Shown here one piece after another: positions 7,996 through 16,163 of a stretch of DNA of 32,733 nucleotides (within the stretch, counting starts at the first letter, position 1; the number at the start of each line of letters is the position of its first letter). The stretch spans positions 1-32,733 of the forward strand of contig JARHZY010000130.1 in NCBI GenBank assembly GCA_029264655.1, read 5' to 3'. A program made the position numbers and the translations under genes. This DNA comes from Helicobacter sp. GTDB lineage: Bacteria > Campylobacterota > Campylobacteria > Campylobacterales > Helicobacteraceae. The notes under the pieces are model-generated. The model was not told where the DNA came from. It worked only from the letters and a program-made list of their open reading frames with translations, and did not search any database.

Positions 7996-9051
7996 TTATG
8001 TTTGCTTTATACTAAAAAAACTTGAGCCACTACCACTAAAATAAACATGTTGGTATGTAGCACAAAGTGCTTGTGCAATGGGCTGTAAATCATAAAGATT
8101 GCATGCTGGCAAGTATAAATCATTTAATGTTTCTTTAGTATGTGTTTGCAATAATGTTAGTGAATCTTGTTGCAAATTAATTGGAGATTCTAAGGTTTGT
8201 GTATGTTGTGTGGTAGTGTTACTTTGTAGTGCTTTTAACCGCATAAATTCTTTATATACAGCGGCTGTGTTGCATGCTATTGTGTTGCAATGGATAAGAA
8301 AATTTGGGAGTTTTTCATAAAAAGGTTGTATATCATCACCTATACCAAACACATTTGCACTAAGAAAGTTTAGAGAATCTTGAGTTTGTTTTTTTTGTAA
8401 TGATTCTATAATATCTGGGCATAATATGCCTTGTGTATTGAATGTATAGGCAATATCTTGCAAAATATGCTTTTGCATAACAAGTGTTGTTAGAAAATAG
8501 GGTGCGATAGACGCACTATTTTGTGTATAAATCATGAGAAAAAATGCCACATCGCTACCAAGCTTTTTAGCACATGCGTGCAAGATTGTGTTATCATAAT
8601 GCAGAGAGAGTAACTCATTAAGCATTAAAAGCGTAAGTGCTGCATTAACACTACCCCCGCCAAGCCCACCACCAACTGGAATATGTTTTTCTACCATAAT
8701 ATGGAGTGTGCAGGGTTTTAGTTTTGTGTTATTTGCATATTGCAATAAAATACAATATGCCTTATATATAAGATTATCTTCAAGCTTACAATCAAAACGC
8801 CCATAAAGAAAGCATCGCACATGTTGGTTTATTGGCACTACTTCTTGATAATATGTGTCTTTATTGCATATTGTTAATGTGTGGTTAAATGCTGTGCGTG
8901 CAATAAACATAGAATCATAAAGACTGCCTACAACAAGACAAAAACGCGATTGCAATGTATGGAGATTCCCTCTTTTTGCACCAATTTTTAATGCAACATT
9001 GATTTTTGGAAATGCTTGCATACAATATGCGTGTATCACATCTTGCTTCAT
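7996..9051 (-). CDS. ispE: 4-diphosphocytidyl-2-C-methyl-D-erythritol kinase
   Basis: A GHMP kinase that phosphorylates CDP-ME in the non-mevalonate isoprenoid pathway. Seen: PKINVALKI near the start, the ATP loop PVGGGLGGGSVNAA (125-138), LGSDVAFF with catalytic Asp167, CNTAAVYKEF, and the closing SGSGSSFF (339-346). At 351 aa it is longer than the usual 260-290. Residues about 272-312 are a Gln/Thr/Ser-rich insertion, and about 172-230 is poorly conserved, with the usual G-x-G-E turn after the catalytic Asp not visible. GAGG lies eight bases before the ATG. It sits between csrA (48-base gap) and the ubiD-like gene. Identity is firm; full activity is likely but the odd middle is notable. Confidence 0.88.
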   Translation of the reverse strand: MKQDVIHAYCMQAFPKINVALKIGAKRGNLHTLQSRFCLVVGSLYDSMFIARTAFNHTLTICNKDTYYQEVVPINQHVRCFLYGRFDCKLEDNLIYKAYCILLQYANNTKLKPCTLHIMVEKHIPVGGGLGGGSVNAALTLLMLNELLSLHYDNTILHACAKKLGSDVAFFLMIYTQNSASIAPYFLTTLVMQKHILQDIAYTFNTQGILCPDIIESLQKKQTQDSLNFLSANVFGIGDDIQPFYEKLPNFLIHCNTIACNTAAVYKEFMRLKALQSNTTTQHTQTLESPINLQQDSLTLLQTHTKETLNDLYLPACNLYDLQPIAQALCATYQHVYFSGSGSSFFSIKQT

Positions 9052-9099
9052 AATAACCTCAAGTATCTTATAGATTCTCTATTTAATGTATGCTTTTGT

Positions 9100-9393
9100 C
9101 TATTTTTTATTATGTTGTTCTTTCTTAAACTTATCTTTTGCATTCATTTCTTTTGCACGTTTTAATTTGAGCTGCATACCAAGTGCATCTAATATATCCA
9201 TACTTACTGCATCACCTGTAGCTTTTGTATTTTCACTCTTGATTGCTTCAGTAAGCTCCGCACGTAAAATAAGTGTTTTTGGTGGTGCTTCAAATCCTAA
9301 CTTCACACTGCCCTTATCAATGCTTACCACCTTAAGAATAATATCATTTCCAATGACAACACTTTCTTCTTGTTTTCTAGATAAAATCAACAT
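9100..9393 (-). CDS. csrA: Carbon storage regulator CsrA
   Basis: 97 aa. The start MLILSRKQEESVVIG is the CsrA hallmark first strand, followed by VKLGFEAPPKTLILRAEL, the RNA-binding strand equivalent to A-P-x-x-I-x-V-x-R-x-E. The dimeric protein binds GGA in mRNA leaders and, in Helicobacter, affects motility, virulence and stress genes. The core ends near residue 60; a Lys-rich C-terminal tail of about 35 residues is longer than in enteric CsrA. Its ATG overlaps the truB stop (ATGTTGA), so translation is probably coupled. AGGA is ten bases upstream, inside truB. Confidence 0.95.
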   Translation of the reverse strand: MLILSRKQEESVVIGNDIILKVVSIDKGSVKLGFEAPPKTLILRAELTEAIKSENTKATGDAVSMDILDALGMQLKLKRAKEMNAKDKFKKEQHNKK

Positions 9394-10490
9394 TTATCAA
9401 TCCTATTTAAAATATATTTTACCTTACCATTTCGAAATACTTCAATGATTCCAAAATGTATGCCAAAATCTGCAAGCATTATTTTACTTATAGAATCTTG
9501 TCGCATATTGTTTGGGCAAACTTCCTTGTTATGATACCCAGATTCTAAAGGAGCTTCTTGTATATTTTGTGATTGCGTCATACAAGGATTATAGACTACA
9601 TCATCAAAAATCTTGGCACATAAATAGGGACTAAGTATAAACTTTGCACCATTATATGCTTCTTTTGCATATTCTGTAAGTTGAATTGTATCATAATTTA
9701 AGGCATTTTTTATATTTAAAAGGATAACTTTTGCATTTTGGTGTATTCCTTGCATATATAAAGGCACTTGCAGGCATTGTGTAGGGGTATTTTGTCGTTT
9801 TTGTATTATTGTATTTATTTGTTCGCTTTCTTTATGAGATGCACATATATTATGATAGTGCCATTGCCCCTCTTGCACTCGCTCTAAACTACATAAACTA
9901 CCATGCACGCCTAGATTTTTGGCAATCATTGCACCTATGCTACGCACATAACCACCCTCACTCATACATATTTCAAAGCTTAGGAATGGATGCGTATAAT
10001 GGAGAATCTTTAATGAGATTATTTCTGTTGTAATTGCTTTTATATCAAAATCAACACCTTTACGCATAAGCTCATAAGCACGCACACCATTAATATGTTT
10101 TGCACTATATTTTGGTGGTTTATAGGTTACTAAACCTTGTATATCTTTTATAGCATTTTGGATTGCAGAATCATGGAATGCTTGTAATTCATGTATTTGC
10201 ACAATGTTTTCAATATCAAGGCTCTTGCTTTCTAAGCCCAAAAACAATACCGCCTTATATGTTTTATATTGTTTTGGTATATGTGAAAGGAGTTTTGTAT
10301 AACCATTGATACCAAAAAGCAACATACCATGTGCAAATGGATCAAGTGTGCCAGAGAATCCTATCTTTTGCACAGGGAAACCTATTTGTTTTAATCCTGC
10401 TTTGAGTGCATTTGCAAAACGAAGGCTTGAAACATTGGGCGGTTTATAGCCAATTGCAAAAAAATTTTGCAATAATGTGGTCTCTCTCAA
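9387..10490 (-). CDS. truB: tRNA pseudouridine-55 synthase TruB
   Basis: It makes pseudouridine 55 in the T-loop of tRNAs. Seen: YKPPNVSS near the N-terminus, GFSGTLDPFAHG with catalytic Asp50, YKTYKAVLFLG, YKPPKYSAKHINGVRAYELMR and GGYVRSIG. I choose the TTG at 10490: AAGG lies six bases upstream, and a TATAAT at 10518-10523 on the same strand would place the transcript start downstream of any earlier codon. The frame stays open further to 10628, but that would overlap the divergent PAS gene and has no family similarity. This gives 367 aa, longer than typical TruB (about 270-310). The C-terminal 170 residues include a low-complexity part before the final beta-rich segment. It is the first gene of the truB-csrA-ispE-mqnL cluster. 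Confidence 0.9.
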   Translation of the reverse strand: MRETTLLQNFFAIGYKPPNVSSLRFANALKAGLKQIGFPVQKIGFSGTLDPFAHGMLLFGINGYTKLLSHIPKQYKTYKAVLFLGLESKSLDIENIVQIHELQAFHDSAIQNAIKDIQGLVTYKPPKYSAKHINGVRAYELMRKGVDFDIKAITTEIISLKILHYTHPFLSFEICMSEGGYVRSIGAMIAKNLGVHGSLCSLERVQEGQWHYHNICASHKESEQINTIIQKRQNTPTQCLQVPLYMQGIHQNAKVILLNIKNALNYDTIQLTEYAKEAYNGAKFILSPYLCAKIFDDVVYNPCMTQSQNIQEAPLESGYHNKEVCPNNMRQDSISKIMLADFGIHFGIIEVFRNGKVKYILNRIDKC

Positions 10491-10517
10491 AAGTAACCTT
10501 ATTGTTGGAGTTAGAAT

Positions 10518-10523
10518 ATTATA
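10518..10523 (-). promoter_or_regulatory. -10 box of the truB cluster
   Basis: TATAAT on the minus strand, 27 bases before the proposed TTG start of truB. Confidence 0.5.
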
Positions 10524-10540
10524 GTTTACTCCATGTTGGT

Positions 10541-10546
10541 TATAAT
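10541..10546 (+). promoter_or_regulatory. -10 box of the PAS-sensor gene
   Basis: TATAAT on the plus strand, 29 bases before the TTG start at 10576. It lies only 18 bases from the divergent truB -10 box, so the two promoters may influence each other. Confidence 0.5.
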
Positions 10547-10575
10547 TATCTAAATAAAAACAAAAAGGATAAACT

Positions 10576-11115
10576 TTGGAGATAGAGAGAAAAGGTAATG
10601 AGCTTATTTTGCATGAAAGTAGTCTCATTACTTCAAAAACAGATTTGCGTGGTTATATTACTTATGCAAATTTTGATTTTATCACATTTAGTGGGTATGA
10701 TGAAGAGGAGCTTATAGGGCATAATCATAATATTATACGGCATCCGCTTATGCCACGCATTATTTTCAAAGTATTATGGGATACAATACAAAATGGAAAA
10801 GAAATTAATGCCTTTGTTATTAATCAAAATAAAGAGGGATTAGAGTATTGGGTATATGCTAATGTAACACCATCATTTAATACAAAGGGTGAGATTATTG
10901 GCTATTATTCAGTGCGTAGGAAACCAAATCCAACTGCTATACCTTTTATACGCGATTTGTATGCAAATCTAACTATGATTGAAAAAAATGCGAAAGCACA
11001 GGGCAAAAATGATATGGAAGCAAGTGCTACTACATTAATGCAAACATTAGCACAATTGAATATGACTCACCAATATTTTTTTGTTACAATGCAACATGAT
11101 GGCGCGATAAAGTAA
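10576..11115 (+). CDS. PAS-domain redox/energy-taxis sensor (CetB/Aer-like)
   Basis: 179 aa. Residues about 15-115 closely resemble the FAD-binding PAS domain of Aer and Campylobacter CetB: TDLRGYITYAN, FSGYDEEELIGHNHNIIRHPLMP, the W in YWVYANVTP, and GEIIGYYSVRRKP. The C-terminal 60 residues look helical. There are no transmembrane or signalling (MCP) domains, so like CetB it must pass its signal to a partner, which is not in this window. The start is TTG, chosen because AAGGAT lies five bases upstream and no ATG is suitably placed. It is divergent from truB and single-gene as far as seen. Confidence 0.82.
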   Translation: MEIERKGNELILHESSLITSKTDLRGYITYANFDFITFSGYDEEELIGHNHNIIRHPLMPRIIFKVLWDTIQNGKEINAFVINQNKEGLEYWVYANVTPSFNTKGEIIGYYSVRRKPNPTAIPFIRDLYANLTMIEKNAKAQGKNDMEASATTLMQTLAQLNMTHQYFFVTMQHDGAIK

Positions 11116-11431
11116 AAATAAATATGGCATACTCAAATAACTTCTACCATCACAAATGATTTATAATGAGCTTGCTAATGCAACAATTTGCTATTTTTAG
11201 ACATACATATTCTTAATAAAAAGGAACTCCATTATATAACATACAATCACTATATGCTATATAAAATAATATAGGCTTTATATGAAAAAATATTGGGATT
11301 TTGAGTTTTTCTATCAAATAAATAGGACTTATGTTTGCTAGCATGCCAATATTCTTGATTAGTTTTATATAACCTTTTTGTAGATTCTATAACTAACTTA
11401 CTTGTTTTATATATAAGTAGTATTTTATCCT
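11116..11431. other. Intergenic region, 316 bp, between convergent genes
   Basis: Two tiny plus-strand frames near 11282-11380 (starting MKKYWDFEFF, and in another frame GLMFASMPIFLISFI) look slightly protein-like and could be the last trace of a lost gene. No terminator or RNA gene is clear. Confidence 0.35.
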
Positions 11432-12760
11432 TTAGCTATTGCGTATAATTTGTAATGTATGTAGAAAACTTACTTTTTCAATCTGTATGCCTGAAGTCAT
11501 ATTTTTTACAGAAAGTGTTTTAGTTTGAAACTCCTCATCACCAATAATAATACTAAATTCATGTCCTTTTGTATTAGCATAGCTAAGTGATTTTTTAATC
11601 TTTACTGCATCAGGATAGACTTCAGCTTTAATATTACTATGACGCAAAGCTTCTGCAATCTTATGTGCGAAAGCAAAATATGCTTCATTTGTAACAATAA
11701 GCAGTGTGCGAACCATAGTGCCACGCAATTCTAAAAGCTCAAGCTCCATAAGTGCAGTAATTAACCTATCAATGCCAATGCTTGCACCAACCCCGCTTAA
11801 ACACTCCTTGCTAAAATTTTGCGTTAAGTTATCATAACGTCCTCCACTACAAATACTCCCGATGCTTTTTAATCGGTTTAATGTTGTTTCATATACAATA
11901 CCTGTATAATAGCCAAGTCCGCGTGCGATAGAAAAATTAATACGACAACTTGATATATCAAGCTCTAAATCATTTAAAATATGAAACATAGATTCTAAAT
12001 CTTGTAAGCCCTTGCGTAAAGTATCATTATATTCCTTAAGATAGGCAATTTCTTGAAAAAATTCACTATAGTGTTCAGTTTGTTTAATAGTAATAATTTG
12101 GCAAATATCTTGTGCTTGTTGTGCTGTAATGTGTAATTCATTTTGCAATTCTGTTAGCACACCATCAAGCCCTATTTTATCAAGTTTATCTATAATGCGT
12201 AAGCCTGATTCAATATGCTCTTGCAAGCCAAAATATGCAAAGATTCCATTTAAAACATCGCGGTGGTTAATCCAAATAGTAAATTCTTGCAACCCAAGCA
12301 CACTAAGCGAGCTATAAATAACTTGTAAAATCTCTGCATCACAACTTAATGAATTGCTGCCAATAAAATCAAAATCACATTGCGTAAATTCCCTATAGCG
12401 TCCCTTTTGGGCTCTCTCCCCTCGAAATACATTCCCAATTACATAACGTTTAAATGGCATAATAAGCTCATGTCTATGCTGTGTAATAAAACGCGCTAAT
12501 GGCACGGTTTGGTCAAAACGCAATGCAACATCTCTATCCCCATGATCTTTAAAACGATAGAGTTCTTTTTGGATTTCTTCACTTCCTTGTTTTACTAAAA
12601 TATCAGCATATTCTAAGTGTGGTGTTTCAATAGGCATAAAACCATAACTCAAAAATACTTCGCTTACTTTTTCTAAAATACTTGCTTTTGCATAAGCTTC
12701 TTGTGGTAATCTATCCCTAAATCCACTTAATGTTCGTGGCTGTATGAATGTATTATTCAT
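11432..12760 (-). CDS. hisS: Histidyl-tRNA synthetase
   Basis: 442 aa, normal length for this class II aminoacyl-tRNA synthetase. Motif 2 is GNVFRGERAQKGRYREFTQ (109-127), the histidine-binding motif is ARGLGYYTGIVYE (279-291), and motif 3 is GVGASIGIDRL. The C-terminal anticodon-binding domain starts near residue 350. The N-terminal PRTLSGFRDRLP is the family's usual opening. GGAG lies eight bases before the ATG. A 19-bp perfect palindrome 34 bases upstream of the start may control it. Confidence 0.97.
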   Translation of the reverse strand: MNNTFIQPRTLSGFRDRLPQEAYAKASILEKVSEVFLSYGFMPIETPHLEYADILVKQGSEEIQKELYRFKDHGDRDVALRFDQTVPLARFITQHRHELIMPFKRYVIGNVFRGERAQKGRYREFTQCDFDFIGSNSLSCDAEILQVIYSSLSVLGLQEFTIWINHRDVLNGIFAYFGLQEHIESGLRIIDKLDKIGLDGVLTELQNELHITAQQAQDICQIITIKQTEHYSEFFQEIAYLKEYNDTLRKGLQDLESMFHILNDLELDISSCRINFSIARGLGYYTGIVYETTLNRLKSIGSICSGGRYDNLTQNFSKECLSGVGASIGIDRLITALMELELLELRGTMVRTLLIVTNEAYFAFAHKIAEALRHSNIKAEVYPDAVKIKKSLSYANTKGHEFSIIIGDEEFQTKTLSVKNMTSGIQIEKVSFLHTLQIIRNS

Positions 12761-12794
12761 GCGTTATACTCCATTATGTTTAGAATCTTTTACA

Positions 12795-12813
12795 ATATAA
12801 CTTCAAGTTATAT
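12795..12813. promoter_or_regulatory. 19-bp perfect palindrome upstream of hisS
   Basis: ATATAACTT and AAGTTATAT flank a single C. It is centred about 44 bases upstream of the hisS ATG, in the promoter region. The one-base centre makes a dimeric-regulator operator more likely than an RNA hairpin. Confidence 0.45.
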
Positions 12814-12837
12814 AATAAGGTATGGTATGTTGTAGCT

Positions 12838-13077
12838 TTATTGCCAATCTAGCTTTTGCCTTATTCTCATTGCATAATATACTACATGATTATAGCATAC
12901 AAATGCGAGTAACTGCAATTGCATTTGTATTGACAATGTTGTTTTTATGGAATCTAAAAAATCATAGGTAGGCTTATTGTCTTTATAAAGTTTCATATGA
13001 TAAGATTCTATAAATCCATGATTGTGTATAGCTGCTGTATTATAGCAATAAAAAATGTATTTGTATATAATGCAATG
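12838..13077 (-). pseudogene. Coding fossil or small protein upstream of hisS
   Basis: An open minus-strand frame of 79 sense codons lies between TAG (13078-13080) and TAA (12838-12840). Its composition is protein-like (AIHNHGFIESYHMKLYKDNK, PTYDFLDSIKTTL, VVYYAMRIRQKLDWQ), unlike random AT-rich DNA. The only ATG start that keeps most of it is at 12996 (52 aa), with no good ribosome site. It may be the surviving end of a lost gene or a small gene with an unusual start. No family is recognised. The rest of this gap (13078-13218) shows nothing. Confidence 0.4.
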
Positions 13078-13218
13078 CTATATACCCATAGTATGATAAA
13101 TTTATTATATAGAGATTATATTATCCCTATTTTATTCCCCCAATAAAGCATAAATTAATAGCTTTATGAGAGAGTAGGTTTGATAGTGCTAAATATGTGG
13201 TATTATATAAGCTCTTCC

Positions 13219-14640
13219 TTAAAAGAGATAATTTACTTGGAATCTAAAGCGTCCAAAGCTTGGATTCCCTATCGCATAGCCATAGGCAATAAGTGCGTTA
13301 ATATTATCTGTAAATTTATATGTTGCACTTAATGCGACATCAAGGAAGTTAGCTGCTTTTACATAATTATCGTTTTCATAAAGAATGCCTTGAGCTGTAT
13401 TAAGGTTTGTGCCTGTTGAGCCTTTTTTTAAGAAAAAGAAATGAGAAGCATTAATATAGGCTATATCAAGTGCTGTGCCAAACTTTTTATACCCAAACTC
13501 TGCTTTTACATAAGGCACAATGATTGATGAATTTTTAAATCCACCTACACCTAAGATTCCAAATCCATTTGCCTCTGCTCCAGAGAAGCTATTCCACAAA
13601 TGCCCACCTAGCTTTAAGCCACCTGTATTATCTATCAAAGTCCCAAAGCCATCGCCAAAGCTCCCTGCAAAACCAGCAGATGCACCAAAGAATCCAACAG
13701 GTGTGCTACTACCATCTTCTGTTGCTTGTGTAAAGTTATATTTATAATCAACTCTTATATTATACATACCGCGATTTTTTGCATAATTGTATGCAGAACC
13801 ATACAAACCTGCTAACTTTTTACTTGAGCTAAATATACGTGGGTTGTTTGCTATACTTGTAAATGAAACTTGCCCTGTGAAAGTTAATGAGCTATCGCCA
13901 AATCCCATAGTATATGCAACATCACCAAAGATCATAGCATTAACCCATCTATGTATCAAGCTATAATATAAATTGTATGATAGTCCTGTATCTTTGGTAA
14001 AGTCAGCCCCACTTTTTATATAAGCCATAAACATATTATTACCTATACCAGCACCAGTATAAGTGATGTCTCCTGTAGGTGGGGATATGTATATATCATC
14101 ACCCATCCATGTATCCCACCATTGGAATCCTACATTATAAGCTCCTATATCATTATTTTCAATAAAGACACCCAATGCTCTATCAAGATTATTGTCATTA
14201 AATGGAGTCCCGGGACTTCTCTGCCCTAGTCTAATAGTGGTTTTTGAGCCAAGTGTTTCTTTTGCATTAAATGTAATATAATAATCCCCTATATTAAATC
14301 TATCTACAGGACTTTTTATAGTATCCCCTCTACTTCCACCTATATCATTATCTGTGTTATTGTTATCAGGTGTGCTAGAACCTTTAGAGAAAAAGATACC
14401 AGCTGATGCACTCACACCATAAATCTCTCCTGAAGTCAATGTGGGTTTAAAACGCAACTGATACCTTGCACCATCACCATTTGCTCCATGCAAGGCATGC
14501 ACACGACCAAATGCAAAGCCCTCTATTGTCGCATTGCTGATTACATCAGATAACTTTGCTGCTTCTAAGCCACTAAAGCTACTTGCTGCCAAAATACTGC
14601 CTAATGAAAGGCTTAAGAACGACTTTTTTGCTTTCTTCAT
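13219..14640 (-). CDS. Outer-membrane porin (MOMP/OprD-like)
   Basis: 473 aa. The signal peptide (residues 1 to about 27) is cleaved near LEAAKLSD. The mature start, ISNATIEGFAFGRVHAL, followed by many alternating aromatic/polar strands and a C-terminal FRFQVNYLF ending in Phe, is typical of an outer-membrane beta-barrel recognised by BamA. Loops rich in Asn, Gly, Asp and Ser (for example STPDNNNTDNDIGGS) are probably surface-exposed. Features such as RLGQRSPGTPFNDNNLDRALGV fit the Campylobacterota major porins and Hof-like proteins. AAGGA precedes the ATG and a TATAAT lies at 14707-14712. It is transcribed alone. The pore substrate cannot be told. Confidence 0.83.
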   Translation of the reverse strand: MKKAKKSFLSLSLGSILAASSFSGLEAAKLSDVISNATIEGFAFGRVHALHGANGDGARYQLRFKPTLTSGEIYGVSASAGIFFSKGSSTPDNNNTDNDIGGSRGDTIKSPVDRFNIGDYYITFNAKETLGSKTTIRLGQRSPGTPFNDNNLDRALGVFIENNDIGAYNVGFQWWDTWMGDDIYISPPTGDITYTGAGIGNNMFMAYIKSGADFTKDTGLSYNLYYSLIHRWVNAMIFGDVAYTMGFGDSSLTFTGQVSFTSIANNPRIFSSSKKLAGLYGSAYNYAKNRGMYNIRVDYKYNFTQATEDGSSTPVGFFGASAGFAGSFGDGFGTLIDNTGGLKLGGHLWNSFSGAEANGFGILGVGGFKNSSIIVPYVKAEFGYKKFGTALDIAYINASHFFFLKKGSTGTNLNTAQGILYENDNYVKAANFLDVALSATYKFTDNINALIAYGYAIGNPSFGRFRFQVNYLF

Positions 14641-14706
14641 TAAAAATCCTTAAAATATGTGGAGTTAGCTTGAAAACTTCTAGCTATATTAACTTTACAA
14701 AAAAAA

Positions 14707-14712
14707 ATTATA
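14707..14712 (-). promoter_or_regulatory. Possible -10 box of the porin gene
   Basis: TATAAT on the minus strand, about 67 bases before the ATG; the leader would be about 60 nt and carry AAGGA. Confidence 0.4.
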
Positions 14713-14980
14713 AAAATCAATAAAATATATGCAAAAATGTGTAATAATGAACAAAAAGTAAATATTAAGGCTAAATATGTCTCTTTTAGAAACATTTTTC
14801 TAACATAATAGTATAGAATTTTTATTAGATAATATAAATTCTACTTTAAAATAGACATTGCAATATTTATAGTCGGATATAGCAAGTGGATTTTTAGCGA
14901 ACTATATTCTCATTTAATGAAAAAAGCGATAAAAATGTATTGTGTTGCTCTAAAATAACATAAATTTTAATTTCACAATG

Positions 14981-14986
14981 TATAAT
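14981..14986 (+). promoter_or_regulatory. -10 box of the ABC-2 permease gene
   Basis: TATAAT preceded directly by TG. It overlaps the in-frame ATG at 14985, which therefore cannot be the translation start if this promoter is used; the ATG at 15021 fits. Confidence 0.5.
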
Positions 14987-15020
14987 GTTTATTTCATTTT
15001 CTTACGCATTTTGGAGTGAT

Positions 15021-16163
15021 ATGGACTATTTTCATCTTTTCAAGCATTATTTACAACAATACCGCATGTTTTGTATTGTTTGGATTATTTTACCGCCCTT
15101 TTTAGGCATGCTTGCATATAGCATTTTTTTTCATAGCATACCCACAGATTTGCCTATTGGTGTTGTTGATAATGATAAAAGCTCTTTAAGTCGGGATTTA
15201 AAATTTTATATAGAATCTTCTCCAGCTATACAGATTGAAAAACAATATAATTCTTTGCATGAAGCACGTATTGATCTTAATCAAGGTAAAATCTATGGCA
15301 TTGTTGTTATTCCAAATAAGTTTCAAGAACATACAAGAAAAGGTGTAGGTGTCAATGTTGCTATTTATTATAATGCACAATTTGTGCTTATTGGCAAAGC
15401 AGTCAATAGTGCAATGCTCCAAGTTATGACAACTTTCAATGCAATAAGCTCTGTGGGTAGGAATCTAGCAAAAGATGCAAATATGAATATAGCAAAGGCA
15501 AAGGCTATGCCAATTATCCCAAAGATTGAAGCACTTTTTAACCCACGCAATGATTATGCACAATTTTTACTTACTATTATGCTCCCTTGTATGTGGCAGA
15601 TTCTAGTCGCTGTAGGTATGCTAAATCTTATTAACGCAATGCCAAAAAATATATCTGAACTTTTAGTGAAATTCTCTCTTAATATTGGTATTGCTGTATT
15701 ATGGGGTGGTGTTATGTTGGCTGTATTTGGGGCATTAGGCTATCCACATGAAGGTAATATGTATATTGTATTGCTTGGTTTAGCTGTATTTGCTGGAGCA
15801 ATATCAAGCATTGTTATATGCTTCCAATCTATTTTAAAACAAACCGCAAAAACTATTAGCGTTGTTGCTGCATATACCGCCCCATCACTTGCATTTGCTG
15901 GTATTACTTATCCACAAAATAGTATGGAAGTTTTTGCATCATTTTGGAGTCAGATTCTACCAATTTCATATTTTATGAAACTTTATTTACAACAAGCAAA
16001 TTATGGTATTGATAGTATATATAGTTTAAAGATTATTACACAGATGTTGCCTTTTTGGCTTTTTTTGATAATAGGTGCAAATGTATATTACTTGCGTATA
16101 GATGCTCTACGCAATCAAAATAGACAACAACAAACCGATATGGTATCAAAGGAGATTCCATGA
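15021..16163 (+). CDS. ABC-2 type transporter permease (YhhJ/YbhR-like)
   Basis: 380 aa from the ATG at 15021, which has GGAG five bases upstream; an in-frame ATG at 14985 overlaps the likely promoter. One transmembrane segment (about 20-42) is followed by a large extracytoplasmic domain (about 43-165, opening DLPIGVVDNDKSSLSRDL) and then five or six hydrophobic helices. This is the arrangement of ABC-2 permeases paired with HlyD-type adaptors in drug or compound efflux. No ATP-binding subunit or adaptor is adjacent here, so partners must be upstream on another strand or elsewhere. Its stop overlaps the start of flhX (ATGA), so the two are translated together, although no functional link is obvious. 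Confidence 0.82.
   Translation: MDYFHLFKHYLQQYRMFCIVWIILPPFLGMLAYSIFFHSIPTDLPIGVVDNDKSSLSRDLKFYIESSPAIQIEKQYNSLHEARIDLNQGKIYGIVVIPNKFQEHTRKGVGVNVAIYYNAQFVLIGKAVNSAMLQVMTTFNAISSVGRNLAKDANMNIAKAKAMPIIPKIEALFNPRNDYAQFLLTIMLPCMWQILVAVGMLNLINAMPKNISELLVKFSLNIGIAVLWGGVMLAVFGALGYPHEGNMYIVLLGLAVFAGAISSIVICFQSILKQTAKTISVVAAYTAPSLAFAGITYPQNSMEVFASFWSQILPISYFMKLYLQQANYGIDSIYSLKIITQMLPFWLFLIIGANVYYLRIDALRNQNRQQQTDMVSKEIP

Larger units (their letters stand above)
14641..15020. other. Divergent promoter region, 380 bp
   Basis: Apart from the two -10 boxes listed separately, this AT-rich stretch shows no gene, RNA gene or strong inverted repeat. Confidence 0.5.

Noticed and set aside
9086..9448. Plus-strand 120-codon frame opposite csrA
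   Set aside because: CsrA is unmistakable on the minus strand; the opposite frame is its shadow.
10491..10628. N-terminal extension of TruB to an ATG at 10628
   Set aside because: It overlaps the divergent PAS gene, precedes the likely promoter, and has no TruB-like sequence.
14985..15020. ATG at 14985 as start of the ABC-2 permease
   Set aside because: It overlaps a perfect -10 box; the ATG at 15021 has GGAG and fits the family start.
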